From: UBA1672 sp050633325 | GTDB lineage: Bacteria > Pseudomonadota > Alphaproteobacteria > Micavibrionales > Micavibrionaceae | Assembly: GCA_050633325.1 (NCBI GenBank) | Contig: JBOEGH010000005.1 | Coordinates: 62,001-126,000, forward strand | DNA length: 64,000 bases | Direction of reading: 5' to 3' | In this document: piece after piece, positions 53,974 through 63,301 of the stretch | Layout: every line of letters begins with the position of its first letter | Position numbering within the stretch: the stretch's first letter is position 1 | Notes under the pieces: generated by a model | What the model was told of the DNA's origin: nothing | The model's input: the letters and a program-made list of their open reading frames with translations, nothing else | Database searches by the model: none | Position numbers and translations under genes: made by a program

Positions 53974-55686
53974 CTACTTGCCTTCGTCTTTGCCTTGCAA
54001 AGCTGCACCAAGAATATCACCAAGTGAAGCACCACTTTCAGTAGAACCAAAGTCCTTCATAGCTTGCTTATCTTCATCTATTTCCTGTGCTTTAATAGAT
54101 AGAGCAACCTTACGTGCCTTTCTATCAACAGAAACAACCTTAGCATCAACCTTTTCGCCAACAGCGAAACGGTCTGGACGTTGCTCAGAACGCTCACGAG
54201 AAAGGTCAGCCTTCTTGATAGTACCGGTCACACCGTCACTCAACTCTACCTCAACAGTAGATGCAGTGATCTCGGAAACTGTACATGTAACAACAGCACC
54301 TTTAACAACACCTTGAAGTGCACCTTTATAAGGGTCTTCTGTTAGTGCCTTGATGCTAAGTGCTACGCGCTCACGCTCAGGATCTAATTCAAGAACTTTT
54401 GCCTTAACGACACCGCCCTTTTCAAAGTCTTTCAACACTTCTTCGCTTTGATCTTCCCAAGAAATATCAGAAAGGTGAACCATTCCGTCAATTTCTTCTG
54501 TAAGACCAACAAACAAACCGAACTCTGTGATATTGCGGATTTCACCTTCAATCACATCATCAACCTTGTTGTCTTCTGCAAATTGTATCCAAGGATTTTC
54601 CTGACACTGCTTAAGACCAAGTGATATACGACGTTTTTCCATGTTGATTTCAAGAACAACAACTTCAACTTCTTGCGAAGTAGAAACGATCTTACTTGGG
54701 TGAACGTTCTTCTTAGTCCAAGACATTTCAGAAACGTGAACCAAACCTTCAACACCATCTTCAAGTTCAACAAACGCACCGTAATCGGCAATATTGCTGA
54801 TACGGCCTGTAAAGCGTGTACCCTCAACATATTTGCTTGCTGCATCTTCCCATGGATCAGAACCAAGTTGTTTCATACCAAGTGATATACGCTGTGTTTC
54901 TTCGTTAAAGCGGATAACTTGAACGTCAACGCTTTGACCAATTTGAAGAACTTCAGATGGGTGATTAACGCGTTTCCAAGAAATGTCGGTAACGTGCAAC
55001 AGACCATCAACACCACCAAGATCAACGAATGCACCGTAATCTGTGATGTTTTTAACAATACCTTCAAGAATTTGACCTTCAGCCAAGTTCTTAAGTAGGT
55101 CACTGCGTTGCTCTTGACGTGATTCTTCAAGAATAGAACGACGAGATACAACAATGTTACCACGGCTACGATCCATTTTAAGAACGTGGAATGGCTGTGG
55201 CGTATCCATCAATGGTGTAATGTCACGAACCGGACGGATGTCAACTTGTGAACCAGGTAAGAACGCAACCGCACCACCAAGATCAACAGTGAATCCACCT
55301 TTAACACGACCAAAGATAGTACCCGTAACACGTTCACCATCTGCATGCATTTTCTCAAGTTCGATCCAAACTTCTTCTCTACGTGCTTTTTCACGTGAAA
55401 GAACAGACTCACCGTTTGTGTTTTCCATACGCTCAACGTATACTTCAACGGTGTCTCCAATATTTATTTCAGGATCTTCGCCCGGTTTTGAAAATTCAAA
55501 ACGCGGCACGCGTCCCTCTGATTTCAAACCAACATCAACAATAATGTGATCTGGTTCTAATGCGATGACAACGCCTTTTACAACGCTACCCTCGAATCTT
55601 TCGTTTTTTCCGATGGTTTCCCCAAGTAGAGCTGCAAACTCTGTGGAGTCCTCTCTATCAATTAAATTAGCGGCAACTTTAGCCAT
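53974..55686 (-). CDS. rpsA: 30S ribosomal protein S1
   Basis: 570 residues from ATG 55686 (AAAGGA eight bases upstream); the open frame runs to 55758 but the family start is MAKVAANL. Six S1/OB repeats, best seen in GIVKNITDYGAFVDLGGVDGLLHVTDISW, GRISNIADYGAFVELEDGVEGLVHVSEMSW and GEIRNITEFGLFVGLTEEIDGMVHLSDISW. It binds mRNA and helps initiation. It has a long leader with a likely structure (next entry). The C-terminal tail ends LGDILGAALQGKDEGK. Confidence 0.97.
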   Translation of the reverse strand: MAKVAANLIDREDSTEFAALLGETIGKNERFEGSVVKGVVIALEPDHIIVDVGLKSEGRVPRFEFSKPGEDPEINIGDTVEVYVERMENTNGESVLSREKARREEVWIELEKMHADGERVTGTIFGRVKGGFTVDLGGAVAFLPGSQVDIRPVRDITPLMDTPQPFHVLKMDRSRGNIVVSRRSILEESRQEQRSDLLKNLAEGQILEGIVKNITDYGAFVDLGGVDGLLHVTDISWKRVNHPSEVLQIGQSVDVQVIRFNEETQRISLGMKQLGSDPWEDAASKYVEGTRFTGRISNIADYGAFVELEDGVEGLVHVSEMSWTKKNVHPSKIVSTSQEVEVVVLEINMEKRRISLGLKQCQENPWIQFAEDNKVDDVIEGEIRNITEFGLFVGLTEEIDGMVHLSDISWEDQSEEVLKDFEKGGVVKAKVLELDPERERVALSIKALTEDPYKGALQGVVKGAVVTCTVSEITASTVEVELSDGVTGTIKKADLSRERSEQRPDRFAVGEKVDAKVVSVDRKARKVALSIKAQEIDEDKQAMKDFGSTESGASLGDILGAALQGKDEGK

Positions 55687-55724
55687 AGTAGTATTCCTTT
55701 CAATATTCGAATTGGCACTTACAC

Positions 55725-55774
55725 ATCCCCGTGATCTTTGCAAAGGAACGATAAACACCGTCGTTATAGGGGAT
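55725..55774 (-). promoter_or_regulatory. Possible three-way-junction RNA in the rpsA leader
   Basis: On the minus strand, ATCCCC (55774-55769) pairs perfectly with GGGGAT (55730-55725). Inside are a hairpin AACGA...TCGTT (55765-55761 and 55751-55747) and the palindrome CTTTGCAAAG (55745-55736), which can form a short second hairpin. The structure ends 38 bases before the rpsA ATG. Autoregulation of S1 through its leader is known in other bacteria; the link here is inferred. Confidence 0.42.
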
Positions 55775-55803
55775 ACTCTCGCTAATGCGTCATGAACTCT
55801 ATT

Positions 55804-56460
55804 CTAACCAAATGCTTTTTTCGCATATGTTAAGGCTGTTTCCAACATTTGAGCCTCGCCCAGATCGCTACTATCAATGACAACAGCGTCCTCTGCAGGC
55901 CTTAGTGGAGCAGCCTCGCGGCCAGAATCACGAGCGTCACGTGCACGCATATCCTCTAAAACGGCCTTATATGTAGCGTCTAATCCCTTAGAATGCAACT
56001 CTTTCATGCGTCTTTGTGCGCGAATCTCGACATTTGCGGTAATATAAAGCTTTAAAGGGGCATCTGGACATATCACCGTACCAATATCACGGCCATCTAG
56101 AATGGCTCCCACAAAATCTGAACCAGGTGAGGTTGCAAATGATTTTTGAAGATCAGTTAATGCGTCACGAACATCCTGAATAGCGGCAACCTTAGATGCT
56201 GCGCCACCTACCCTATCATTACGCAACGCATCATTAGACAACGTATTACTATCTGAAATTTTATCATTCAGGCGTTCACAACCTGTCAGAGCGTCCTCCT
56301 CGTTCGAAGGATCACCGCCCGCCTGCAATACTTCATAAGCAACAGCACGATAAAGAGCCCCCGTATCCATATGCGCAAAATTCAGTGATTTTGCCAAATT
56401 ACGTGACAAAGTTCCTTTTCCGCTTGCTGCGGGACCATCAATAGCAATAATATTTTTCAT
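55804..56460 (-). CDS. cmk: Cytidylate kinase
   Basis: About 218 residues from ATG 56460 (MKNIIAIDGPAASGKGTLS, AGGG in GAAGGGTAAG upstream). P-loop GPAASGKGT, ILDGRDIGTVICPDAPLKLYI and RDARDSGREAAPLRPAEDAVVIDSS are diagnostic. It makes CDP and dCDP. The next gene in the unit is rpsA, 117 bases later, with its own leader. Confidence 0.95.
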   Translation of the reverse strand: MKNIIAIDGPAASGKGTLSRNLAKSLNFAHMDTGALYRAVAYEVLQAGGDPSNEEDALTGCERLNDKISDSNTLSNDALRNDRVGGAASKVAAIQDVRDALTDLQKSFATSPGSDFVGAILDGRDIGTVICPDAPLKLYITANVEIRAQRRMKELHSKGLDATYKAVLEDMRARDARDSGREAAPLRPAEDAVVIDSSDLGEAQMLETALTYAKKAFG

Positions 56461-56506
56461 GTGGTTATACTTACCCTTCAACATAAATTAAGAGCAAGAG
56501 CTATAT

Positions 56507-57109
56507 ATGAATATTTCAAAAATAATTTTAATATCCTTATTACTTAGCGGATGCTCAAAAGGTCAAGGGATAAGCTTGCACCCATATAAAGACAGAAATG
56601 CGACTCCGCAAAACTTCACCCTTTGCCATGGGTTTAGCTGCACTTACAAAACACAAGTCTCCATACCGGAAAAAGAGTGGGAAAAGATAATATCATTATT
56701 CACACCATACCCAAAAAGCGCGAGAAGTGAATTAAATACAATTACACAAGCCATCGCCATGATAGAAAAAGAAGTTACAAAAGCATCTGGAATGAATCCT
56801 GACAGAGCAAAAGCAGAAAACTTTGAACCTGACGAGGATCAAATGGATTGTTTGGACGAAACAATTAACACATCAAGATATCTACGTTTCTTAGATAAAG
56901 AAATATCATTTAAATGGTATGAACCCTCAGAACCTATTCATAGAGGATACTTCATTGATGGAATGTGGCCACATAACAGTGCCACCTTACGCGAGAAATC
57001 AACGGGACACATTTATGCAGTAGATACATATTATGCTGATAACGGAATAAAGCCATATATAATACCACGAGATATATGGTTGGATAATTGGACACCTGAT
57101 AAAGAATAG
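56507..57109 (+). CDS. Putative lipoprotein of unknown function
   Basis: 200 residues. The signal sequence MNISKIILISLLLSGCSKG contains a lipobox (LSGC, Cys at 16), so the mature protein is probably lipid-anchored. The rest is hydrophilic, with CHGFSCTYK, DQMDCLDETINTSRYLRFL, and a C-terminal YFIDGMWPHNSATLREK...YAVDTYYADNG. I recall similar proteins in alphaproteobacteria as uncharacterised; no function is known. It lies on the plus strand between aroA and cmk, breaking the conserved co-directional pair. Confidence 0.75.
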   Translation: MNISKIILISLLLSGCSKGQGISLHPYKDRNATPQNFTLCHGFSCTYKTQVSIPEKEWEKIISLFTPYPKSARSELNTITQAIAMIEKEVTKASGMNPDRAKAENFEPDEDQMDCLDETINTSRYLRFLDKEISFKWYEPSEPIHRGYFIDGMWPHNSATLREKSTGHIYAVDTYYADNGIKPYIIPRDIWLDNWTPDKE

Positions 57110-57118
57110 AAAAACTAT

Positions 57119-58492
57119 TTACGCCAATCTTAATTCATCAGAATCATCTGGCGTACCAATTTCCGCACCTAAATCATTCATCAATTCAATAAAGTTAGGG
57201 AAACTGGTTTTAATAGGCGCAGCATCATCAACTGACACAGGGTTATCGCTTACGCTACCCAAGACTAAAAAGCTCATCGCGATACGATGATCAAGCGCAG
57301 TTTCCACACATGCACCACCACTAGGAGGTTTACCGTTACCATGAATGGTCAAACTCTCTTCGCCCATTTCGAACTTTACACCACATGCCTTCAAACCATT
57401 TGCCACCATTAACAAACGATCACTTTCCTTTACACGCAATTCCTTTAACCCGGTCATATGCGTAGTACCATCCGCACAAGCAGCAGCAACCGCCAATATT
57501 GGAAACTCATCAATCATAGAAGGTACACGGCTCTCAGGAACATCTATACCTTTAAGGCAAGCGCCACTTTTTACATATATGTCTGCGACAGGCTCACCCG
57601 CCTCTATGCGCTCGTTCTTAAACTCAATCTCAGCACCCATATCTTTAAGGGTGGTGTACAAACCAATACGTGTCTCATTAATGCCAACACGGCTTAACGT
57701 TATTTCAGAACCTTCATTAATCAACGCCGCAACGACCGCAAACGCAGCAGAACTAGGATCAGACGGTACATCTACCGCGCACCCTTGTAATTCTTGGTGA
57801 CCCTGCAAATGTATTGCACGCGCACCATCTTTCAGATCTTCTACCTCAACCTCTACACCAAAATGGCGTAGCATATTTTCAGTATGATCGCGTGTTGGAT
57901 GGTCTTCTATCACTGTTGTACGACCTGCTGCATTCAAGCCTGCCAACATAATTGCAGACTTCACCTGTGCTGAAGCTACAGGAAGTTTGTATTCAATTGG
58001 TAAAGCAGTTTCAGCGCCCTTAACAGTTAGCGGCAAACGATCACCAGATCTTGATAAAAACGTCGCACCCATCATTTCAAGCGGGTTAACAACACGGCGC
58101 ATTGGACGCTTTACCAAAGATGCATCACCGGTAAATGTAGCACTAATATTGTGCCCCCCGATCAAACCCATCAACAAACGAGTAGAAGTTCCACTATTAC
58201 CCATTTCTAACACTTGGTCAGGCTCATTAAGGCCACCGACACCAACACCGTTAATACGCCATAGGCCATCATCACCGTGAATTATTTTCGCCCCCATGGC
58301 ACGCATAGCCATGGCAGTGTGAAGAACGTCTTCTCCCTCCAACAGGCCACTAACAATAGTTTCGCCAACCGCCAAAGCACCAAGCATAATAGATCGATGC
58401 GATATAGATTTGTCACCAGGAATACGGGCCACACCTTGCAAGGGTCCACAACGTTTTGACGATAAATTTTGAGAATATAAATTTTGTTTCAT
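57119..58492 (-). CDS. aroA: 3-phosphoshikimate 1-carboxyvinyltransferase (EPSP synthase)
   Basis: 457 residues. IPGDKSISHRSIMLGALA binds phosphoenolpyruvate; EMGNSGTSTRLLMGLI and GDASLVKRPMRRV hold the shikimate-phosphate site. MIDEFPILAVAA and ELRVKESDRL contain the catalytic Asp and Glu. It makes EPSP, leading to chorismate and so to tryptophan and folate, which other genes here use. Upstream, minus strand, is the EAL gene ending 41 bases away. Confidence 0.95.
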   Translation of the reverse strand: MKQNLYSQNLSSKRCGPLQGVARIPGDKSISHRSIMLGALAVGETIVSGLLEGEDVLHTAMAMRAMGAKIIHGDDGLWRINGVGVGGLNEPDQVLEMGNSGTSTRLLMGLIGGHNISATFTGDASLVKRPMRRVVNPLEMMGATFLSRSGDRLPLTVKGAETALPIEYKLPVASAQVKSAIMLAGLNAAGRTTVIEDHPTRDHTENMLRHFGVEVEVEDLKDGARAIHLQGHQELQGCAVDVPSDPSSAAFAVVAALINEGSEITLSRVGINETRIGLYTTLKDMGAEIEFKNERIEAGEPVADIYVKSGACLKGIDVPESRVPSMIDEFPILAVAAACADGTTHMTGLKELRVKESDRLLMVANGLKACGVKFEMGEESLTIHGNGKPPSGGACVETALDHRIAMSFLVLGSVSDNPVSVDDAAPIKTSFPNFIELMNDLGAEIGTPDDSDELRLA

Positions 58493-58532
58493 GTCTTTGA
58501 TTTACACGCATACAGATAATTGCGCAATTGCT

Positions 58533-60695
58533 TTATGATGAGAAACTATTTATATCGCCATTATAATTTTTAACGAACTCAATAAAATCATCTGCAGGAA
58601 CAGGTCGAGAGTAACGATATCCTTGAACCTCATCACAATCATGATCGATTAAAAACTGCTCATGCTCTTTGGTTTCAACACCCTCTGCAATTACGCTTAG
58701 ATTCAATGAATGGCCAAGACTTATAATAGTACGTGCAATCGCGGCATTCTCTTTATCATCAAGAGCATTACGAATAAATGATTGATCGATTTTCAAACGA
58801 TCTATAGGGAACTGACTTAAATAAGATAAAGATGAATATCCTGTACCGAAGTCATCAATCGCCAACTCAACACCCAAAGCATTAAGATTATGAAGAATTT
58901 TTACAGTGTGTTGTATATCGTCCATAAACACACTTTCAGTAACCTCCAGTTCGACAACCCTTGGGTCTAATCCGGTCTCTTCTAAAATATCGGATACATC
59001 CTTGCAAACATCACCATGAACAAATTGAGCACCAGAAACGTTAACCGCAAACCTTATATTGATACCATGTTCATCGATGCATCTTTTCGCAGTACGACAC
59101 GCAGTGTTCAAAACCCATTGCCCAATAGGAACAATCAAACCTGATTGCTCGGCCACCGGAATAAACTGTGCCGGTGAAACAAAGTGCCCACCCTGCTTGC
59201 TGTTATCTGCCTTCCACCAACGAAGCAAAGCCTCAGCCCCAATAATTGCACCGGTGCGCAAACATAACTGCGGTTGGAAATAAAGATCAAGATGATCATT
59301 TTCAAGCGCATCACGCAAATCACGTAACACTTGGAAACGCTCCTGTACCGCGCGATCAAAGTCTTCAGAATACTCCTTAATAGTATCACGGCCCTCTTCT
59401 TTCGCACGGTTAAGTGCAATATCTGCATTTTTCAACACCACTTCAGGGTCAGAACCATCATCAGGGAATGTAGAAACACCAACAGATGCACGCACCTGAA
59501 ATTCTTCGTTAAACACCTTAAACGGCTCAGACCTAACAACACCAAGAGCACGCTCAGCAACTGACTTTGCCTCTATATTATCCCCTGAAAGAGGCATCAT
59601 AATCGCATATTCATCCTCACCCGTTCTGGACACAAGCGCAACATCAGGCAAAGATGATGATAGCCTTTTACCAACAGAACGTAATATTGCATCACCAACA
59701 TTATGCCCCATAGAATCGTTAATGTCCTTAAAGTGATCCAAGTCCATTGTAACAACAGCAAATCTCTCAACCGTTTCGTCGCTATTCACACGACCACATT
59801 CATCCAGCTTACGCACAAAAAGAGCCCTATTAGGTAGGCCTGTCAATGCGTCATAATACGCCAGCTTATGAATTTTATCCTCTGCAGTGCTTTTTAAGTG
59901 CTTCAAATTATCTGCATTTTGCGAGATAAGCTTTTGCAACAATGATATGGTCGTCCCAATTTCATCAGCGTGCATATAAGGAGACCCCATAATCGCCGGT
60001 TCATCAGGATTCTTAAATGCAGATATTAACGCAGAGCGCATAAATAAAATGGGTTCTAATAACCACTTGCCCAATGCAATCATCAAAAGAACAGTAACCG
60101 CAAATGACAATAGTGATATAACAGCAATACCTTCTATTACAAAACTGTACAAACCTGCATTTAATGATTGGGAATCAATTCGCGCAACAACCAGAAACGT
60201 ACTACGAAGATCCGCGCCATTAAATATAACCTCATATGATGATCCGTCTACACTTTGGTATGATTTGTCCAAGCCACCATCTTGAATAGAGAGATTAGGT
60301 GAAATACCATATTCCTCAATAAAATCATATTTATGAGAATAAACAGCAAGACCATTTACTTTGGTAGTCTGTAAAAGCCTATCTACGCGTGCGCTATCAA
60401 ATGGGGGTTTATTTCCATCACCATCATTAATAATTGATGCGATTGAACTTCGTGCTTCGTTGGATAAAGATTGCAAAGATGATCTGGTATAATGGTCAAT
60501 CCCGACCATATATAATACTAATGATCCAACAAATAATATCGATATAAACGCGGTAATGGCCATGCGCCAAACCACTTTGTTGTGAAGAATGCTTATCGGG
60601 GAGGACACAAATATACTATTAGACGCAGATAAAGAACTCTGTTCAGATACATCCACTTGATTTGCATCAGCGCGACCTATGGCAAGTTTAGACAC
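58533..60695 (-). CDS. Membrane GGDEF-EAL protein, probable c-di-GMP phosphodiesterase
   Basis: 720 residues. TM1 about 44-66, a periplasmic sensor to about 185, TM2 about 186-208, a short HAMP-like link, GGDEF about 275-440 and EAL about 455-710. The GGDEF active site reads SRTGEDEYAIM (GEDEY 359-363) instead of GG(D/E)EF, so cyclase activity is unlikely. The EAL domain is intact: GAEALLRWW (EAL 488-490), VTESVFMDD, AIDDFGTGYSSLSYLSQFPID, and QGYRYSRPVPADDF. It should hydrolyse c-di-GMP, perhaps with GTP acting through the GGDEF domain. Confidence 0.9.
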   Translation of the reverse strand: MSKLAIGRADANQVDVSEQSSLSASNSIFVSSPISILHNKVVWRMAITAFISILFVGSLVLYMVGIDHYTRSSLQSLSNEARSSIASIINDGDGNKPPFDSARVDRLLQTTKVNGLAVYSHKYDFIEEYGISPNLSIQDGGLDKSYQSVDGSSYEVIFNGADLRSTFLVVARIDSQSLNAGLYSFVIEGIAVISLLSFAVTVLLMIALGKWLLEPILFMRSALISAFKNPDEPAIMGSPYMHADEIGTTISLLQKLISQNADNLKHLKSTAEDKIHKLAYYDALTGLPNRALFVRKLDECGRVNSDETVERFAVVTMDLDHFKDINDSMGHNVGDAILRSVGKRLSSSLPDVALVSRTGEDEYAIMMPLSGDNIEAKSVAERALGVVRSEPFKVFNEEFQVRASVGVSTFPDDGSDPEVVLKNADIALNRAKEEGRDTIKEYSEDFDRAVQERFQVLRDLRDALENDHLDLYFQPQLCLRTGAIIGAEALLRWWKADNSKQGGHFVSPAQFIPVAEQSGLIVPIGQWVLNTACRTAKRCIDEHGINIRFAVNVSGAQFVHGDVCKDVSDILEETGLDPRVVELEVTESVFMDDIQHTVKILHNLNALGVELAIDDFGTGYSSLSYLSQFPIDRLKIDQSFIRNALDDKENAAIARTIISLGHSLNLSVIAEGVETKEHEQFLIDHDCDEVQGYRYSRPVPADDFIEFVKNYNGDINSFSS

Positions 60696-60889
60696 AGAAT
60701 AAATCCTTATCCGTTTTTTCTAATGCGCAAATCATAAATGTAATTCCCCTAAAAATTTCATATATTATATATCTCTAATTATTAATAAGGTCTTTAGGTT
60801 TTCTAATAATATAAAAAGTTATCCCTAATCATACCACAAGTCGCCTGTAACATGCACTTTCCCAACGAATAAAAAGAATATTTTATGTG

Positions 60890-62089
60890 TTATTTTTTGC
60901 AAATAATGAGTTTTTTAGCACCATCACAAAGAGTGGTTGCAAAAACTCTATAGCAACCCCCATCAGAAAGTTTGAGCTTCTTTTTTAAATCACGAACATT
61001 ACCCGGAAAATTCCTCAACGCTAAATCAGCATTACTCAATTTCACCGCTTTAGATTGAACAGAAACAACGTCAATAACCTCATAAGCCTTGCCGGGAAAA
61101 TTAGGGCATAATTCATCAGATGTATACAGATGAGAATGCTGGTGAATCTTTAACAAGCCTAATTGTACAGATATTGACTTAAATCCACCGGACTTCTGAA
61201 ATGCAGGACCGGGTTCAAATATATATTTCTTAGGAAGTCCATATTCAGGAACAAATTTCCTTTCATCATCAGGATAAAATGATAATTTTTGCTGCACTTT
61301 TCCTGCAAAATTAATATCGACAGCTATAATTTCAGTCGAAATTTCTGTTTTAGGTTTTGAAAAGTCAAGAAGGTAAAGCACCTCTTTGCACTCATTTTGC
61401 CACTGAACCACATGCACCTGTGACACAAATTCAAGTGAACCAATAGCCTTTTCAATATCCAAAACCGGTGAAGCCTTTACCATCACCTTAGCAGTCTTAT
61501 TTTTCAATACGTCAAGTAACGAAATAACATCAGGAGAGCATGATGATAAATCAAATATCCCCTTGCGGCCGCCCTCACGACGTTGGGGATCAACAAAGAC
61601 AAAGTCAACATTATCCATACTATCAACATACTCAACACAATCCATATGGCGAACATCCAAACAACACCTATCACCGTTCGAGTTTTGCAAAATGCGCATA
61701 TTATGATCAAGCAGACCAACGCTTATCTCATCCCTCTCCACAAGCGTCCCTGATTTAAAATTCTTAGAGAAATGATAAGCGTCCAATCCGCTACCCGCAG
61801 TTAAATCAACAAACTTGTCTCCGCTAACAAGGCTGGCTTTATAAGCCGCACATGCAGATGATGATGATTGCTCATAAAGATCATTAGAGGGAAATATGAT
61901 ACCGTTCGTTTCGTACAGATCCGGTGACTTTATTCTGGCTTTTTGCAAAACTTTGATCTGATCCAATATCAAACTATAAGGCCATGACTTATCAGGAGAG
62001 CTTTTTAACGCAAGCGCTCGAACATCATCATTGATATGATCTTTAATAAATTGTTGCACTTCTGGCTGCAGAAATATTTTCCACTCCAT
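60890..62089 (-). CDS. SAM-dependent methyltransferase with THUMP-like (PG_1098-type) layout
   Basis: 399 residues. N-terminal LQPEVQQFIKDHINDDVRALALK and IIFPSNDLYEQSSSSACAAYKASL precede the Rossmann fold: VDLTAGSGLDAYHFSKNF is the SAM loop and DFVFVDPQRREGGRKGIFDL the DPxRR motif. ASPVLDIEKAIGSLEFVSQVHVV follows. This order closely matches methyltransferase proteins I know mainly from Bacteroidetes, annotated with a THUMP-like domain. Substrate is probably nucleic acid but is unproven. It starts three bases after the pyrC stop. Confidence 0.75.
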   Translation of the reverse strand: MEWKIFLQPEVQQFIKDHINDDVRALALKSSPDKSWPYSLILDQIKVLQKARIKSPDLYETNGIIFPSNDLYEQSSSSACAAYKASLVSGDKFVDLTAGSGLDAYHFSKNFKSGTLVERDEISVGLLDHNMRILQNSNGDRCCLDVRHMDCVEYVDSMDNVDFVFVDPQRREGGRKGIFDLSSCSPDVISLLDVLKNKTAKVMVKASPVLDIEKAIGSLEFVSQVHVVQWQNECKEVLYLLDFSKPKTEISTEIIAVDINFAGKVQQKLSFYPDDERKFVPEYGLPKKYIFEPGPAFQKSGGFKSISVQLGLLKIHQHSHLYTSDELCPNFPGKAYEVIDVVSVQSKAVKLSNADLALRNFPGNVRDLKKKLKLSDGGCYRVFATTLCDGAKKLIICKK

Positions 62090-62092
62090 AAT

Positions 62093-63196
62093 CTAAAGCC
62101 GTATAGACCATGGAATAGTGCTCTGCCCCAAACCTAATGGCAATGGTGTCACGTTACCATCCACAGTCTCAAGCAACTGAACAGCACTCTCTTCTTTGAT
62201 CAAGGTAAATCTATCCTCAGATATTGGCAAACCGTAGAATTTAGGACCATTTACACACAAGAACCTTTCAAAAATCTCCTGACCCTCTTTATCAGACAGA
62301 TCAACACCCGACATTTCAAAAGCCTGCGCATAAAGCTGTGGCGCGATACCACCCGTAAAACAACCTGCTGCACATCCGCAATCTGTTGCCTTAACCGTAT
62401 GCGGAGCACTGTCCGTTCCTGCAAAAAACTTAGTATTATCCGAAGAAATAGCAGCAAGACGCAAAGCATCACGATCTTCACAGTGCTTTAAAACCGGCAA
62501 ACAAAATAAATGATATTTGAGGCCCTGTATCAAATCACCAATTGTATATATCAGATGCTGTGGCGTTATACTTGCCGCAACGTTATCACCACTATCCAAA
62601 ACAAAATCTACGGCCTTCTTGGTTGTTACATGTTCGCATACTATTTTCAAATTAGGGAATTTCTCACGAACACGCGGCATACGCTCGGTATAGAATATTT
62701 CCTCCGCGTTACCTGCACGATCAAAGTATTTATCAGGTGATAGACCATGTTCCTCGCCATGAATACAAAGAACAACACCGGCCTCCTCCATTGCGTTAAA
62801 TACACCGTTTTCAATGTACTCAGTAACAGGAATGCCGAATTCCGCACCAGTAGTTCCATGAGGAGGATAAGACTTACAAGCCTTAAGAGTACCGTCTTTA
62901 GCACCTTGTAAAATCATATCAGGCGTTGTGTCTTTAGTCAGATAGAGTGGAACAATCAATTCATCAAATTGATCCGCGCCTGCATCACATAAATCACGTT
63001 TATAACGCTCTACACTCCAATACTCACCATTTTCTTGATCTTGCGTGACTACGGCAGTAGGTGGTTTAGTATTGGGCATAGCCAAAGCACCGGCACACCC
63101 CATATCCAAATGTGCCTTGATATATGCCTCAACCGCGTCACCTTGACGAAAATGAGTGTGCAAATCATACCATTTAGGGAGTGTAAATTCGATCAT
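62093..63196 (-). CDS. pyrC: Dihydroorotase
   Basis: 367 residues. LHTHFRQGD gives two metal-binding histidines; the carboxylated-lysine region is GTLKACKSYPPHGTTG, further ligands are in CIHGEEHG and VCEHVTTKK, and FFAGTDSAPH holds the catalytic Asp. It closes carbamoyl-aspartate to dihydroorotate. It is the PyrC (class II) type. Coupled to the methyltransferase gene, three bases apart; pyrF is 9 kb away on the same strand. Confidence 0.92.
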   Translation of the reverse strand: MIEFTLPKWYDLHTHFRQGDAVEAYIKAHLDMGCAGALAMPNTKPPTAVVTQDQENGEYWSVERYKRDLCDAGADQFDELIVPLYLTKDTTPDMILQGAKDGTLKACKSYPPHGTTGAEFGIPVTEYIENGVFNAMEEAGVVLCIHGEEHGLSPDKYFDRAGNAEEIFYTERMPRVREKFPNLKIVCEHVTTKKAVDFVLDSGDNVAASITPQHLIYTIGDLIQGLKYHLFCLPVLKHCEDRDALRLAAISSDNTKFFAGTDSAPHTVKATDCGCAAGCFTGGIAPQLYAQAFEMSGVDLSDKEGQEIFERFLCVNGPKFYGLPISEDRFTLIKEESAVQLLETVDGNVTPLPLGLGQSTIPWSIRL

Positions 63197-63301
63197 ATCT
63201 AATATCCAACTTTGTAATAGTTAAAGATAATGGCTACACAACGCTTATAAAAATCGTTGCATAACAATCCGGTAAGGTAAAGGCCACGTAATTAGAAAAA
63301 A

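Noticed and set aside
58518..58529. Palindrome AATTGCGCAATT in the aroA upstream region
   Set aside because: Single short palindrome without a partner; no known operator matched.
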